Of a stretch of DNA of 64,000 nucleotides, positions 44,539 to 53,799 are shown piece by piece (position 1 is the first letter of the stretch; every line of letters begins with the position of its first letter). This DNA is from Pseudomonadota bacterium (GTDB lineage: Bacteria; Pseudomonadota; Alphaproteobacteria; Sphingomonadales; Sphingomonadaceae). The notes under the pieces are model-generated. The model worked only from the letters and a program-made list of their open reading frames with translations, was not told where the DNA came from and ran no database searches. Location of the stretch: assembly GCA_023389105.1 (NCBI GenBank), contig JAEWEY010000006.1, positions 124,001-188,000 of the forward strand, written 5' to 3'. Both the position numbers and the translations under genes were made by a program.

Positions 44539-46119
44539 TTATGGAACCAGGATCGTGTCCTTCGCCTCGGGCAACAGCCCGGGATAATCGAGCGTATAAT
44601 GTAGCCCGCGGCTTTCGTGCCTGCCCAGCGCCGAGCGAATGATCAGGTCCGCGACCTCGACCAGATTGCGAAGCTCGATCAGGTCCGGGGTCACCCGGAA
44701 ATGCTTGTAATATTCGGCAACCTCCTGACGCAGCAGGTCGATCCGATGCTTGGCCCGCTCCAGCCGCTTGGTCGTGCGGACGATGCCGACATAATTCCAC
44801 ATGAAGCGCCGGATCTCGCCCCAGGTCTGGGCGATCACGACTTCCTCGTCGCTGTCGGTCACGCGGCTTTCGTCCCACGCGCGCACATCGGTCGCGGCTG
44901 GCAGTTGCTCCCAGTTCTCCGTGATGTGCCGTGCCGCCGCCTCACCAAACACCAGGCACTCCAGCAGGCTGTTCGACGCCAGCCGATTGGCGCCGTGCAG
45001 GCCCGACTGCGTGACCTCGCCCGCCGCGTAGAGCCCGGGCGCGTCCGTGCAGCCATGCAAGTCCACCAGCACGCCGCCGCAGGTGTAATGCTGCGCCGGA
45101 ACCACCGGGATAGGTTCTCGCGTGATGTCGATGCCCAGGCCGAGCAGCTTGTCGTAGATGTTCGGAAAGTGCTCGCGGACAAACTCCGGCTCCCGATGCG
45201 AGATGTCGAGCCAGACGAAATCCAGGCCGTCGCGCTTGATTTCGTTGTCGATCGCGCGGGCGACGATGTCGCGCGGGGCCAATTCACCCCTTTTGTCGTA
45301 CGCCGGCATGAACCGCTCGCCGGTTTTTGGGTTCTTGAGCAGCCCTCCCTCGCCGCGCACCGCCTCGGTGATCAGAAAGTTTTTGACCTCCAGATTGTAA
45401 AGGCATGTCGGGTGGAACTGCATGAATTCCATGTTGGAGATGCGGCATCCCGCTCGCCACGCCATCGCGATGCCGTCGCCGGTCGCCCCGCGCGGCGCCG
45501 TCGAATAAAGATAGGTTCGTCCGGCCCCGCCGGTGGCAAGGATGGTCGCGCGTCCGGTCAGCGCTTCGACCCGCTTCTTCTTGCGGTTGTAGGCGTAGAG
45601 GCCGTGCACGGCCCCGCTGGTAGAAAAGTCCTTCGCATGGCGCCCGGTGATTAGGTCCACCGCGACCATGTCCGGCACCAAGGTAATGTTCGGATGCTTG
45701 GCAGCGGCAGTCTCCAGCGCCTCCTGCACCGCATAGCCGGTGGCGTCGGCGACGTGGACGATGCGGCGATGGCTGTGCCCACCCTCCCGCGTCAGGTGCA
45801 GCGCATCGCCATCGGTGGCGAACGGTACGCCGAGGTCGATCAAGCGCTGGATGGCGCGCGGTGCTTCCTCGACGACATGCTCCACGACGCGCCGGTCGTT
45901 GAGGCCCGCGCCGGCGATCATCGTGTCCTCGACGTGGGAATCGAAGCTGTCGCCTTTTTCCAGCACCGCGGCGATGCCACCCTGCGCCCAGCTCGTCGCG
46001 CCTTCACCCAGCGCGCCCTTGGCGATCACCGCCACCTTGTGCGTTTCGGCAAGGTTGAGGGCAGCCGTCAGTCCCGCCGCGCCTGAGCCGACGATGAGGA
46101 CGTCGGCCGTCTGCTTCAC
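44539..46119 (-). CDS. nadB: L-aspartate oxidase
   Basis: A 526-residue flavoprotein oxidising aspartate to iminoaspartate for NAD synthesis. FAD site VLIVGSGAAGLTAALNLAE, the family's WAQGGIAAVLEKGDSFDSHVEDTMIAGAGL, active-site HLTREGGHSHRRIVH, EFMQFHPTCLYN, and YTCGGVLVDLHGCTDAPGLYAAGE. GTG start overlapping the ABC ATPase stop (GTGA). nadA and nadC are not in the window. Confidence 0.95.
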   Translation of the reverse strand: MKQTADVLIVGSGAAGLTAALNLAETHKVAVIAKGALGEGATSWAQGGIAAVLEKGDSFDSHVEDTMIAGAGLNDRRVVEHVVEEAPRAIQRLIDLGVPFATDGDALHLTREGGHSHRRIVHVADATGYAVQEALETAAAKHPNITLVPDMVAVDLITGRHAKDFSTSGAVHGLYAYNRKKKRVEALTGRATILATGGAGRTYLYSTAPRGATGDGIAMAWRAGCRISNMEFMQFHPTCLYNLEVKNFLITEAVRGEGGLLKNPKTGERFMPAYDKRGELAPRDIVARAIDNEIKRDGLDFVWLDISHREPEFVREHFPNIYDKLLGLGIDITREPIPVVPAQHYTCGGVLVDLHGCTDAPGLYAAGEVTQSGLHGANRLASNSLLECLVFGEAAARHITENWEQLPAATDVRAWDESRVTDSDEEVVIAQTWGEIRRFMWNYVGIVRTTKRLERAKHRIDLLRQEVAEYYKHFRVTPDLIELRNLVEVADLIIRSALGRHESRGLHYTLDYPGLLPEAKDTILVP

Positions 46120-47048
46120 GCGGCAGCCTGAGCGGACGAGGTAAGGCTCAGGAAGACGTCCTCAAGATCCGGGTCGCGGGTCGACACGTCGACGATGCCC
46201 AGTCCCGCGTCGGTCAGCGCACTCAGCACCTGGCCGGCGTTGGCGCGGTCCTTGCGATAGGTGATCTCCAGCGTCCGCTCATCGATCAGGTCGATATTCT
46301 CGAAGCAGACGTTGGTCGGAACCTTGGCAATGTCCTTGTCGAAGGTAACGACGACCGCTTTCTCCTGCGCCTTGGACACCAGTTCGCGGGTCGGTTCGTT
46401 GGCGATCACCTTGCCGTGATTGATGATGGCGATCCGGTCGCACAGCTCCTCGGCTTCCTCGAGATAGTGGGTCGTCAGCACGATCGTCACGCCCTGCGCG
46501 TGCAATTTGCGGACATAGTCCCACAGCTGGCGGCGCAGCTCGACGTCGACGCCCGCGGTCGGCTCGTCGAGGACGAGGATCGGCGGCGAATGGACCATCG
46601 CCTTCGCCACCAGCAGCCGGCGTTTCATGCCGCCCGACAGCGTCCGTGAATAAGCGTTGGCCTTGTCGGTCAGGTGCATGGCCGCCAGCAGTTCGTCGCT
46701 GTGCCGCTCGGTCTTCGGCACGCCGTACAGCCCCGCCTGGATTTCCAGCGTCTCGCGCGGGGTGAAGAACGGGTCGAAGATGATTTCCTGAGGCACGATG
46801 CCGATCGCGCGCTTGGCGTTGCGCGGGTGCTCGTCGATGTCGAAGCCCCAGATGTCGACGCTGCCGCTGCTCTTCACGACCAGGCCGGCCAGGATGTTTA
46901 TCAGCGTAGACTTGCCCGCGCCGTTGGGGCCGAGCAGGCCGAAGATCTGACCCCGCGGTACGTCGAAGCTGACCCCGTCCAGCGCCCGCTTCCCGCCCTC
47001 GTATGTCTTGCACAGATTCTCGATGCGGATCGCGGCTTCGGTGGTCAT
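46116..47048 (-). CDS. ABC transporter ATP-binding protein (drug/lipid exporter type)
   Basis: 310 residues from ATG 47048. Walker A GLLGPNGAGKST, signature LSGGMKRRLLVAKA, Walker B ILVLDEPTAGVD and H-loop TTHYLEEAEEL are followed by a ~90-residue C-terminal extension typical of the CcmA/NatA-like exporters. No permease gene is adjacent within the window. An upstream start at 47084 is less likely. Confidence 0.92.
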   Translation of the reverse strand: MTTEAAIRIENLCKTYEGGKRALDGVSFDVPRGQIFGLLGPNGAGKSTLINILAGLVVKSSGSVDIWGFDIDEHPRNAKRAIGIVPQEIIFDPFFTPRETLEIQAGLYGVPKTERHSDELLAAMHLTDKANAYSRTLSGGMKRRLLVAKAMVHSPPILVLDEPTAGVDVELRRQLWDYVRKLHAQGVTIVLTTHYLEEAEELCDRIAIINHGKVIANEPTRELVSKAQEKAVVVTFDKDIAKVPTNVCFENIDLIDERTLEITYRKDRANAGQVLSALTDAGLGIVDVSTRDPDLEDVFLSLTSSAQAAA

Positions 47049-47121
47049 GCCGTGTGGCATAAGAGCGGTGCGGTGAGCCGACAAGCTTGTGACCCCGGCT
47101 CCACGCCCCTAACTGACGCTC

Positions 47122-47322
47122 ATGGCATCGAAGATTCCCCCGCCCGAGGTCATTCGGGTCCAGACACTGCAGGTTGCCTGCGATGGATCGGGCGAGATCG
47201 CGCCCGCGCTCGGCCACCCGCGCGTGTTCCTGCGCATCGAGGAAGATACGGGTTTCGTGGAGTGCGGTTATTGCGACCGGCGCTTCGTCCTTGAGGGGGG
47301 ACCTGCGGACCAGTCGGCATGA
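47122..47322 (+). CDS. Zinc-finger protein (NDUFS6/YacG-like CHCC)
   Basis: 66 residues: LQVACDGSGEIAPALGHPRVFLRIEEDTGFVECGYCDRRFVL. The pattern C-x-G-x8-GHP-x3-L-x6-G-x3-C-x-YC-x-R-F is that of the zf-CHCC family, related to complex I subunit NDUFS6 and common in alphaproteobacteria. Overlaps tldD by ATGA. A role as a complex I or respiratory accessory protein is inferred. Confidence 0.9.
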   Translation: MASKIPPPEVIRVQTLQVACDGSGEIAPALGHPRVFLRIEEDTGFVECGYCDRRFVLEGGPADQSA

Positions 47323-48740
47323 CCGGCCCCGATCCGCGCCGCTTCCTCTACCGCAGTCTCGATCCTGACGGCGCCAAGCGTCTTGCAGCGACGCATCTCG
47401 CCGGGCATGACGATGGCGAGCTTTACCTGCAGCACAGCACGACCGAAGCGTTCGGCTTCGACGACGGCCGGCTGAAGACTGCCGATTACCACAGCAATTC
47501 GGGCTTCGGCCTGCGCGGCGTGTCGGGCGAGACGACGGCGTTCGCCCATGCCAATGAGATCAGTGCGGCGGCGATCGACCGCGCGGCCGCGACGCTGAAG
47601 CTGCTCGACCCCGCGCAGGGCGCTCCTGCGGCCGCACCCGCCCGAACCAACCAAGCGATGTACGGCGCCGACGATCCGCTCAGCCTCGTGCCGTTCGCCG
47701 ACAAGGTCGCGCTGTGCCAGCAGATCGACGCCGCCGCGCGCGCCCGCGATCCACGAGTTGCGCAGGTCAGCGTAGCACTCGCGGCCAGCTGGAGCGTGAT
47801 CGACATCGTGCGCGCCGACGGCTTTGTCGCCTCCGACATCCGGCCGCTGGTGCGCCTCGGCGTGCAGATCGTCGCCGAGCAGAACGGGCGCCGCGAGATC
47901 GGCTACCATGGTCTCGGCGGCCGCTATCTCTATGATCAGTTGTTCGACGAAGCGGTCTGGGGCCGCGCGATCGATGAATCGCTCAAGCAGGCGCTGATCA
48001 ATCTCGACTCCGTTGCTGCCCCGGCCGGTGAGATGCCGGTCGTGATGGGTTCGGGCTGGGCCGGCGTGCTGTTGCACGAAGCGATCGGCCATGGCCTCGA
48101 AGGCGACTTCAACCGCAAGGGAACGTCGGCATTTTCCGGCCGCATCGGTGATCGCGTGGCGACCCCGGGCGTCACCATCGTCGATGACGGGTCGATGCGG
48201 CAGCGCCGCGGGTCGCTGACGATCGACGATGAAGGCACGCCGACCGGCCGCACGGTGCTCATCGAGGACGGTATCCTCAAGGGCTATCTTCAGGACCGGC
48301 TGAATGCCCGGCTGATGGGCATGGCGCCGACCGGCAACGGGCGGCGCGAGAGCTACGCCCATGCCCCAATGCCGCGCATGACCAACACCTTCATGCTCGC
48401 CGGTAAGGACGACCCGCAGGAGCTGATCGGCCGCGTCAAGGACGGCATCTACGCCAAGAGCTTCGGCGGCGGGCAGGTCGACATCACCAGCGGTAAGTTC
48501 GTGTTCGGCTGCACCGAGGCCTATCGCATCCGTGACGGCAAGATCGCTGAGCCGGTCAAGGGCGCGACGGTCATCGGCGATGGCCCGACGGTCCTGACAC
48601 GGGTCAAGGGTATCGGTCACGATCTCGAGCTCGACGAGGGCATCGGCGTCTGCGGCAAGGGCGGGCAGAGCGTTCCGGCCGGCGTTGGCCAGCCGACGCT
48701 GCTGATCGATGGCTTGACGGTGGGCGGAACCGCCACTTGA
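47319..48740 (+). CDS. tldD: TldD metalloprotease
   Basis: A 473-residue zinc protease of the TldD/PmbA family, which matures peptide microcins and degrades CcdA-like proteins with TldE. The metal site HEAIGHGLEGDFN (HExxxH) is intact, and there are FGLRGVSGETTAFAHANE and VFGCTEAYRIRDGKI motifs. The partner tldE/pmbA is not in the window. Coupled at both ends to its neighbours. Confidence 0.95.
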   Translation: MTGPDPRRFLYRSLDPDGAKRLAATHLAGHDDGELYLQHSTTEAFGFDDGRLKTADYHSNSGFGLRGVSGETTAFAHANEISAAAIDRAAATLKLLDPAQGAPAAAPARTNQAMYGADDPLSLVPFADKVALCQQIDAAARARDPRVAQVSVALAASWSVIDIVRADGFVASDIRPLVRLGVQIVAEQNGRREIGYHGLGGRYLYDQLFDEAVWGRAIDESLKQALINLDSVAAPAGEMPVVMGSGWAGVLLHEAIGHGLEGDFNRKGTSAFSGRIGDRVATPGVTIVDDGSMRQRRGSLTIDDEGTPTGRTVLIEDGILKGYLQDRLNARLMGMAPTGNGRRESYAHAPMPRMTNTFMLAGKDDPQELIGRVKDGIYAKSFGGGQVDITSGKFVFGCTEAYRIRDGKIAEPVKGATVIGDGPTVLTRVKGIGHDLELDEGIGVCGKGGQSVPAGVGQPTLLIDGLTVGGTAT

Positions 48741-49276
48741 GTTCGGACTGGCGCGCCGACGTCCTGCGATTCTGGTTCGGGCTCGATCCCGAGCAATGGT
48801 TTCGCGGCGGCGACGCGCTCGACCATCAGGTCCGCGAGAACTTCCTCAAGCTGTGGGAAGCCAAGCGCCAGCTTCCTGCGTCATCCTTCCTTGACGATCC
48901 GCTGACCGCGCTGGCCGGGACGATCCTGTTCGACCAGTTCCCGCGCAACATGTTCCGCGATCATGCTGACCAATTTTCGACTGATCAATTGGCCCTGCAG
49001 ATCGCGCGCGAGGCGGTGAATCGCGATTTTGACCAGCAACTTGCACCAGAAGAGCGCACGTTTCTCTATTTGCCGTTCGAACATAGCGAGGACTTGGCGG
49101 ACCAGGATCGCTCGGTCCTGCTTTTCATCGCGCTCGGCAATGAAGAGCAGCTCGACTACGCCAAGCGACACCATGACGTCATCGCTCGCTTCGGGCGATT
49201 TCCGCATCGAAACAAGATGTTAGGCCGCACACCGCGTCCCTCGGAGCTGGCCGCCGGCGACGTCGTCCCCTGGTGA
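48737..49276 (+). CDS. DUF924-family protein
   Basis: 179 residues beginning MSSDWRADVLRFWFGLDPEQWFRGG and containing LAGTILFDQFPRNMFRDHADQFSTD and LPFEHSEDLADQDRSV, which are hallmarks of DUF924 (a TPR-like fold, role unknown). Its TTG start overlaps the tldD stop (TTGA). Confidence 0.92.
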   Translation: MSSDWRADVLRFWFGLDPEQWFRGGDALDHQVRENFLKLWEAKRQLPASSFLDDPLTALAGTILFDQFPRNMFRDHADQFSTDQLALQIAREAVNRDFDQQLAPEERTFLYLPFEHSEDLADQDRSVLLFIALGNEEQLDYAKRHHDVIARFGRFPHRNKMLGRTPRPSELAAGDVVPW

Positions 49277-49277
49277 T

Positions 49278-49682
49278 CTAAAGCAGATGTGCGATCGGGC
49301 CGGCGTCGAACCCGGCGTCCGACAGGCACCGTTGCACATTGTCAGCCGTTTCGCCGCGCTCCCGTTTCGCTAGCGCCAAAGCCAGCGCCGACCTGTTCCC
49401 GGAGCGGCAGAAGGCCAGCAATTGGCCGCCCTCAGCCTCCTCCAACGCCTGCCGCATCGCCGCGACCTCCGCCGGGCCGATCCCGCGCGTGATGGGGATG
49501 TGGTGATAAGCGATCCCCGCAGCTGCGGCAGCGTCCTCAATCTCGTGCGCGTGCGGCTGATCCGGTTCCTCACCGTCCGGCCGGTTGTTGACCAGCACCG
49601 TTATTCCCTCCGCGGCCAGGTTCGCGACTTCTTGCGGCTGAACCTGGCCCCGAACGGACGCTTGCTGGTCGAGGCGGATCAT
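49278..49682 (-). CDS. TIGR01244-type sulfur transferase/phosphatase-like protein
   Basis: 134 residues: QASVRGQVQPQEVANLAAEGITVLVNNRPDGEEPDQP and the loop FCRSGNRSALAL. This is the Blh-like (beta-lactamase hydrolase-like) N-terminal domain family, usually a rhodanese- or DSP-like domain that may handle sulfide or persulfide. Its ATG overlaps the stop of the M3 peptidase gene (ATGA). Confidence 0.88.
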   Translation of the reverse strand: MIRLDQQASVRGQVQPQEVANLAAEGITVLVNNRPDGEEPDQPHAHEIEDAAAAAGIAYHHIPITRGIGPAEVAAMRQALEEAEGGQLLAFCRSGNRSALALALAKRERGETADNVQRCLSDAGFDAGPIAHLL

Positions 49683-51913
49683 TGCCCACGCTCGGTCTTG
49701 TTGGTCGGGGTTGCCGGGGCCGGAACGGGGGCGGGCGGAGGCGTGCTGGCGCCGGGTGCGGGCGCCAGACGCGAATCCAGGCCATAATAGTCAAGGTACG
49801 GCTGGATCTGCGGATCGTGCCCGGCCCAGCCACGGTACATCGCCGCGAGGTCCTGCGTATTGCCACGCGACAGCACCATGTCGCGGAAGCGCTGGCCGTT
49901 GGCGCGGTTCAAGCCGCCGTTCTGCTCGAAGGTCGCGAAGGCGTCCTGCCCGAGCATCCGGGTCCAGGCGTAGGCGTAATAGGCCGCCGAATAGCCGTTG
50001 GCCCAGATGTGCAGGAAGTAGCTCGACCGGTAGCGCGGGGGCACGTCCTTGGTGTCGAAGCCGCCGCTGGCCAAAGCCTGCGCTTCGAACTTGTCGACGT
50101 CCTGGCGCGGCGCGGTTGCAGGCAGCGAATGCCAGTCGAGGTCGAGCCGCGCGGCTTCGAGCGCCTCACCGACCTCATAGCCCTGGTTGAAGGTCCGGGC
50201 CTTCATGATTTTCTGCACGAGATCGGCCGGGATCGCCTTTCCGGTCTGATAATGCACGGCATAGTGCGGCAGGATCTTCGGATCGAGCGCCCAGTTCTCA
50301 TTGAACTGCGACGGGAACTCCACGAAGTCGCGCGCCACGCTGGTGCCCGACAAGGTCGGATAAGTCTGCGCCGCGAACATGCCGTGCAGCGCGTGGCCGA
50401 ATTCGTGGAACATCGTCGTTACGTCGTCGAAACTGATCAGCGCGGGCTGACCGGGCGCGGGCTTGGTAAAGTTCTCGACGTTGTAGATGACGGGCTTGGT
50501 ACCGCGCAGCGTCGACTGGTTGACCAGGTTGGACATCCACGCGCCACCATTCTTGTTATCGCGCTTCCACGGGTCGATCATGAAGATCGCCAGCTGCGAT
50601 CCATCCGCATTGTTCACCTGAAACACGCGCATATCCGGATTCCAGGTCGGGATGTCCTTCCGCTCGGTGAAGGTCAGGCCGTAAAGCTGATTGGCGGCAT
50701 AGAAGACACCGTCCGTCAGCACCTTGTTGAATTCGAAGTACGGTTTCAGGTCGTCGCTGTTGAGCGCGTAGCGCTGCTTGCGGATCTGCTCGGCGTAGAA
50801 ATTCCAGTCGGCCGCGGTCGGCTGGAAGGTCGCACCCTGCGACTTGGCGAGCGCCTCGATATCGGCCCACTCCTGGCGCTGCTTGGCCGAGACCGCGGGC
50901 GCGAGGCGATCGAGGAAGCCGACCGCCGTCGCACGGTTCTTCGCCATCTGGTCGTACAGGGCGTAGTCCGCGAAGTTCGTGTTGCCGAACAGCGCAGCTT
51001 TCTTGGCGCGAAGCTGCGCGATCTCGCTGATCGTCGCGCGCGTGTCGTTGGCATCGCCCTGCTCGGCACGATTGAGGCTGGCGTCAAGCAGCTTCTGGCG
51101 GGTGTCGTGGCTCGTCAGCGATTCCAGCGACGGCTGCTGCGTCGTGTTCTGCAGCGGGAGAACGTAGCCGGCTACCTTGCGGCCCTTCGCCGCTTCCTGC
51201 GCGGCCGCGAGTTGAGCAGGCGACAAACCGGCCAGCGCGGCCGGATCGGTAACCTGCAGGGCGCCCGCTTTGGCGGCAGCCAGAAGTTTCTGGCCGAACG
51301 CCGTCTGCAACGTGCTCAGCCGTTGGTTGTAGGCCTTGAGCTGCGTCTGCTTGGCTGGCGACAGCTCCGCGCCGGCGTGCACGAACTGATTGTAATAGAC
51401 GTCGAGCAGCTTCGCCTGCTCGGGGTTCAGTTTCAGCGAAGCCTCATTGTCGTGAAGCGTCTTGAACCGCTGGAACAGCTTGGCGTTGAGATAGATGAAG
51501 TCGTTGTGCGCGGCGAACATCGGCGAGGTCTTGGTGTCGGTCGCCTGCAGCGTGTCGTTGGTGTTCGCGCCATTGACCGCGCTGAACGCCAGATTCGCGC
51601 GCTCCAGCAGCAGACCGGTGTTTTCCATCGCGACGACGGTGTTCTCAAAGGTCGGCGCGGACCGCTGGTTGGCGATCGCGGTCACTTCGCGCTTCTGCTC
51701 GGCCATGCCAGCGAGGATCGCGGGCAGGTAATCGCTATCCTTGATCTTCGCGAAATCCGGGGTCTCGAGCGGCAGCGTGCTGCGTTGGGTGAAGGGGTTC
51801 GATGCCGATAGCGTGGACGGCGCGGTGGTCGCTTTTGCCTTGGGCGCCGCGCTCAATGGGGCGGCCGAGATGACGGCAAGGGCAGCGGTCGTGAAAAGCA
51901 TGGTGCGGTTCAT
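49679..51913 (-). CDS. Secreted M3-family oligopeptidase (Dcp-like)
   Basis: 744 residues. A Sec signal (LFTTAALAVISAAPLSA) is followed by the M3 thimet-like fold with zinc motif MFHEFGHALHGMF (HExxH) and the downstream GxxxD-type elements; ETPDFAKIKDSDYLPAI and RFKTLHDNEASLKLNPEQAKLLD are typical of peptidyl-dipeptidase Dcp. The C-terminus is Ala/Pro-rich. Periplasmic peptide degradation is the likely role. Confidence 0.93.
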   Translation of the reverse strand: MNRTMLFTTAALAVISAAPLSAAPKAKATTAPSTLSASNPFTQRSTLPLETPDFAKIKDSDYLPAILAGMAEQKREVTAIANQRSAPTFENTVVAMENTGLLLERANLAFSAVNGANTNDTLQATDTKTSPMFAAHNDFIYLNAKLFQRFKTLHDNEASLKLNPEQAKLLDVYYNQFVHAGAELSPAKQTQLKAYNQRLSTLQTAFGQKLLAAAKAGALQVTDPAALAGLSPAQLAAAQEAAKGRKVAGYVLPLQNTTQQPSLESLTSHDTRQKLLDASLNRAEQGDANDTRATISEIAQLRAKKAALFGNTNFADYALYDQMAKNRATAVGFLDRLAPAVSAKQRQEWADIEALAKSQGATFQPTAADWNFYAEQIRKQRYALNSDDLKPYFEFNKVLTDGVFYAANQLYGLTFTERKDIPTWNPDMRVFQVNNADGSQLAIFMIDPWKRDNKNGGAWMSNLVNQSTLRGTKPVIYNVENFTKPAPGQPALISFDDVTTMFHEFGHALHGMFAAQTYPTLSGTSVARDFVEFPSQFNENWALDPKILPHYAVHYQTGKAIPADLVQKIMKARTFNQGYEVGEALEAARLDLDWHSLPATAPRQDVDKFEAQALASGGFDTKDVPPRYRSSYFLHIWANGYSAAYYAYAWTRMLGQDAFATFEQNGGLNRANGQRFRDMVLSRGNTQDLAAMYRGWAGHDPQIQPYLDYYGLDSRLAPAPGASTPPPAPVPAPATPTNKTERGQ

Positions 51914-51987
51914 CGGGTTCCTCGGGTCTCGTTCGATCAGCAGTTCGTCGCCTTTGAACCGTCCGGGGCTTTACGCAAGCCTGAACG

Positions 51988-53745
51988 TCAGTCGGCGGCG
52001 GCCAGCGCTTCCAGCATTGCCGCGCCATAGCGCTCGAGCTTCGCAGCGCCGACGCCCTGCACTTCGCTCAATTCACGCAGATCGCGCGGCTTACGCGAGG
52101 CAATCTCGCGCAGCGTGGAATCGTGGAATACGACATAGGGCGGCACGCCGGTCTCGGCTGCAAGTTTGCGGCGTGTTTCGCGCAACCGATCGAAGAGCGG
52201 GTCGGCGGGACCGTCATAACGATTGCGAGAGGAGCGGCGTCGGGCGGGCGGAACGGCAATCGTCAGCTGCTGCTCACCTTTCAGGATCGGCTTGGCGCCG
52301 GGACCGAAGCTAAGGCCTCCGTAAGCATCGGCGCGCAAAGCATCGCGGGCGATTAGCGCGCGAGCGACGGGCCGGACCAACGCCAGTTCTTCCGCATTGG
52401 CGATGCCGAACACCGACAGCTGGTCGTGGCCGAAGCTGCGCACCTTTTCGCTGTCCTTGCCAGCCAAGACATCGGCCAAATGTCCGACGCCAAACCGCAT
52501 CTCGGTACGGAACGCAGCGGACAGCAGCTTGCGCGCAATCTCCGTCACATCGACCGTCGCTGGCGGGTCGAGGCAGTTGTCGCAATTGCCACAACGCTCG
52601 GGCGGGTCCTCGCCGAAGTGGCGAAGCAGGATGGCGCGGCGGCACGTGGGGGTTTCGATCAGCGCCGCAAGCGCGTTCAGACGTTCGCGTTCGCCCGCGC
52701 GGCGATCAGGCTCAACCTCGCTTTCGATCCGCTGCCGGGCGCGGGCGAAATCCTCGGCGCCCCAGAACAGCCACGCCTCGGCCGCGTCGCCGTCGCGACC
52801 AGCTCGGCCGGTTTCCTGATAATAAGCTTCAATTGATTTCGGGATGCCGGCGTGGGCGACGAAGCGGACGTCGGGCTTGTCGATACCCATGCCGAACGCG
52901 ACCGTCGCTGCGATCACCATGTCCTCGGACTGGACGAACGCCGCCTGGTTGCGGGCGCGAATCTGCGGTTCGAGGCCAGCATGGTACGGCAGGGCAGCGC
53001 GCCCGGTCGCCGCGATCTGCTCGGCGATCCGCTCGGTCTTGTCCCGGCTCGGCGCGTAGACGATGCCCGATCCCGGCTGCTGCGCGAGCAAAGCCTTGAG
53101 CTGCCCCGCAAGGCCGTCGCGCGGACGGATGTTGTAGCGGATGTTCGGGCGGTCGAAGCCCGCAATGACTAGCCCATCTTCCGGGATGCCGAGTTCCGTA
53201 AGGATGTCGGCGCGCGTTCGCCGGTCGGCGGTCGCCGTGAGCGCCAGCCGCGGCACGTCCGCATTGTCGTCGAGCAGCGGACGCAGTCCCCGATAGTCCG
53301 GCCGGAAGTCGTGACCCCACTCGCTGACGCAATGCGCTTCGTCGATGGCGATCAGCGAAAGATTCACGCGGCTCAGCAGACGGCGAAACGCGTCGCCAGT
53401 CGCCCGCTCGGGAGCGACGTACAGGAGGTCAAGCTCGCCCGCCTTGAACCGTTCGACCGTCTGCTCGCGATCGGCGTCGGCGGAGGTCAGCGATGCCGCT
53501 TTCAGACCGATAGCATTCGCGCTGCGGATCTGGTCGTGCATCAGTGCGATCAGCGGAGAAACGACGAGCGCCGTGCCTTCGCGGGCGATGGCGGGAAGCT
53601 GGTAGCACAGCGACTTGCCGGCCCCGGTCGGCATCACGGCCAGCGTGTGCCGCCCGTGCATGACGCGATCGACGACGTCTTCCTGTACGCCGCGGAAATG
53701 GTCGAAGCCGAAAACGCTTTTGAGGATTTCGTGGGTGGAGGTCAT
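51988..53745 (-). CDS. recQ: ATP-dependent DNA helicase RecQ
   Basis: 585 residues from ATG 53745. SF2 helicase with PTGAGKSLCYQLPA, LIAIDEAHCVSEWGHDFRP, and YYQETGRAGRDG; RQC zinc cluster C-x-...-RCGNCDNC; a C-terminal HRDC domain (LFDRLRETRRKLAAETGVPP). Full-length RecQ architecture. Divergent from the GH47 gene. Confidence 0.96.
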   Translation of the reverse strand: MTSTHEILKSVFGFDHFRGVQEDVVDRVMHGRHTLAVMPTGAGKSLCYQLPAIAREGTALVVSPLIALMHDQIRSANAIGLKAASLTSADADREQTVERFKAGELDLLYVAPERATGDAFRRLLSRVNLSLIAIDEAHCVSEWGHDFRPDYRGLRPLLDDNADVPRLALTATADRRTRADILTELGIPEDGLVIAGFDRPNIRYNIRPRDGLAGQLKALLAQQPGSGIVYAPSRDKTERIAEQIAATGRAALPYHAGLEPQIRARNQAAFVQSEDMVIAATVAFGMGIDKPDVRFVAHAGIPKSIEAYYQETGRAGRDGDAAEAWLFWGAEDFARARQRIESEVEPDRRAGERERLNALAALIETPTCRRAILLRHFGEDPPERCGNCDNCLDPPATVDVTEIARKLLSAAFRTEMRFGVGHLADVLAGKDSEKVRSFGHDQLSVFGIANAEELALVRPVARALIARDALRADAYGGLSFGPGAKPILKGEQQLTIAVPPARRRSSRNRYDGPADPLFDRLRETRRKLAAETGVPPYVVFHDSTLREIASRKPRDLRELSEVQGVGAAKLERYGAAMLEALAAAD

Positions 53746-53799
53746 CAACGCTACATCCGGCGAGTAGCGTCGCGGACCATCGCGGGCTAGCCTCCGCGC

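Noticed and set aside
49682..51811. A 709-codon open frame on the plus strand
   Set aside because: Antisense of the M3 peptidase with its HEFGH zinc motif; the translation is Arg/Gly/Val-rich without any family pattern.
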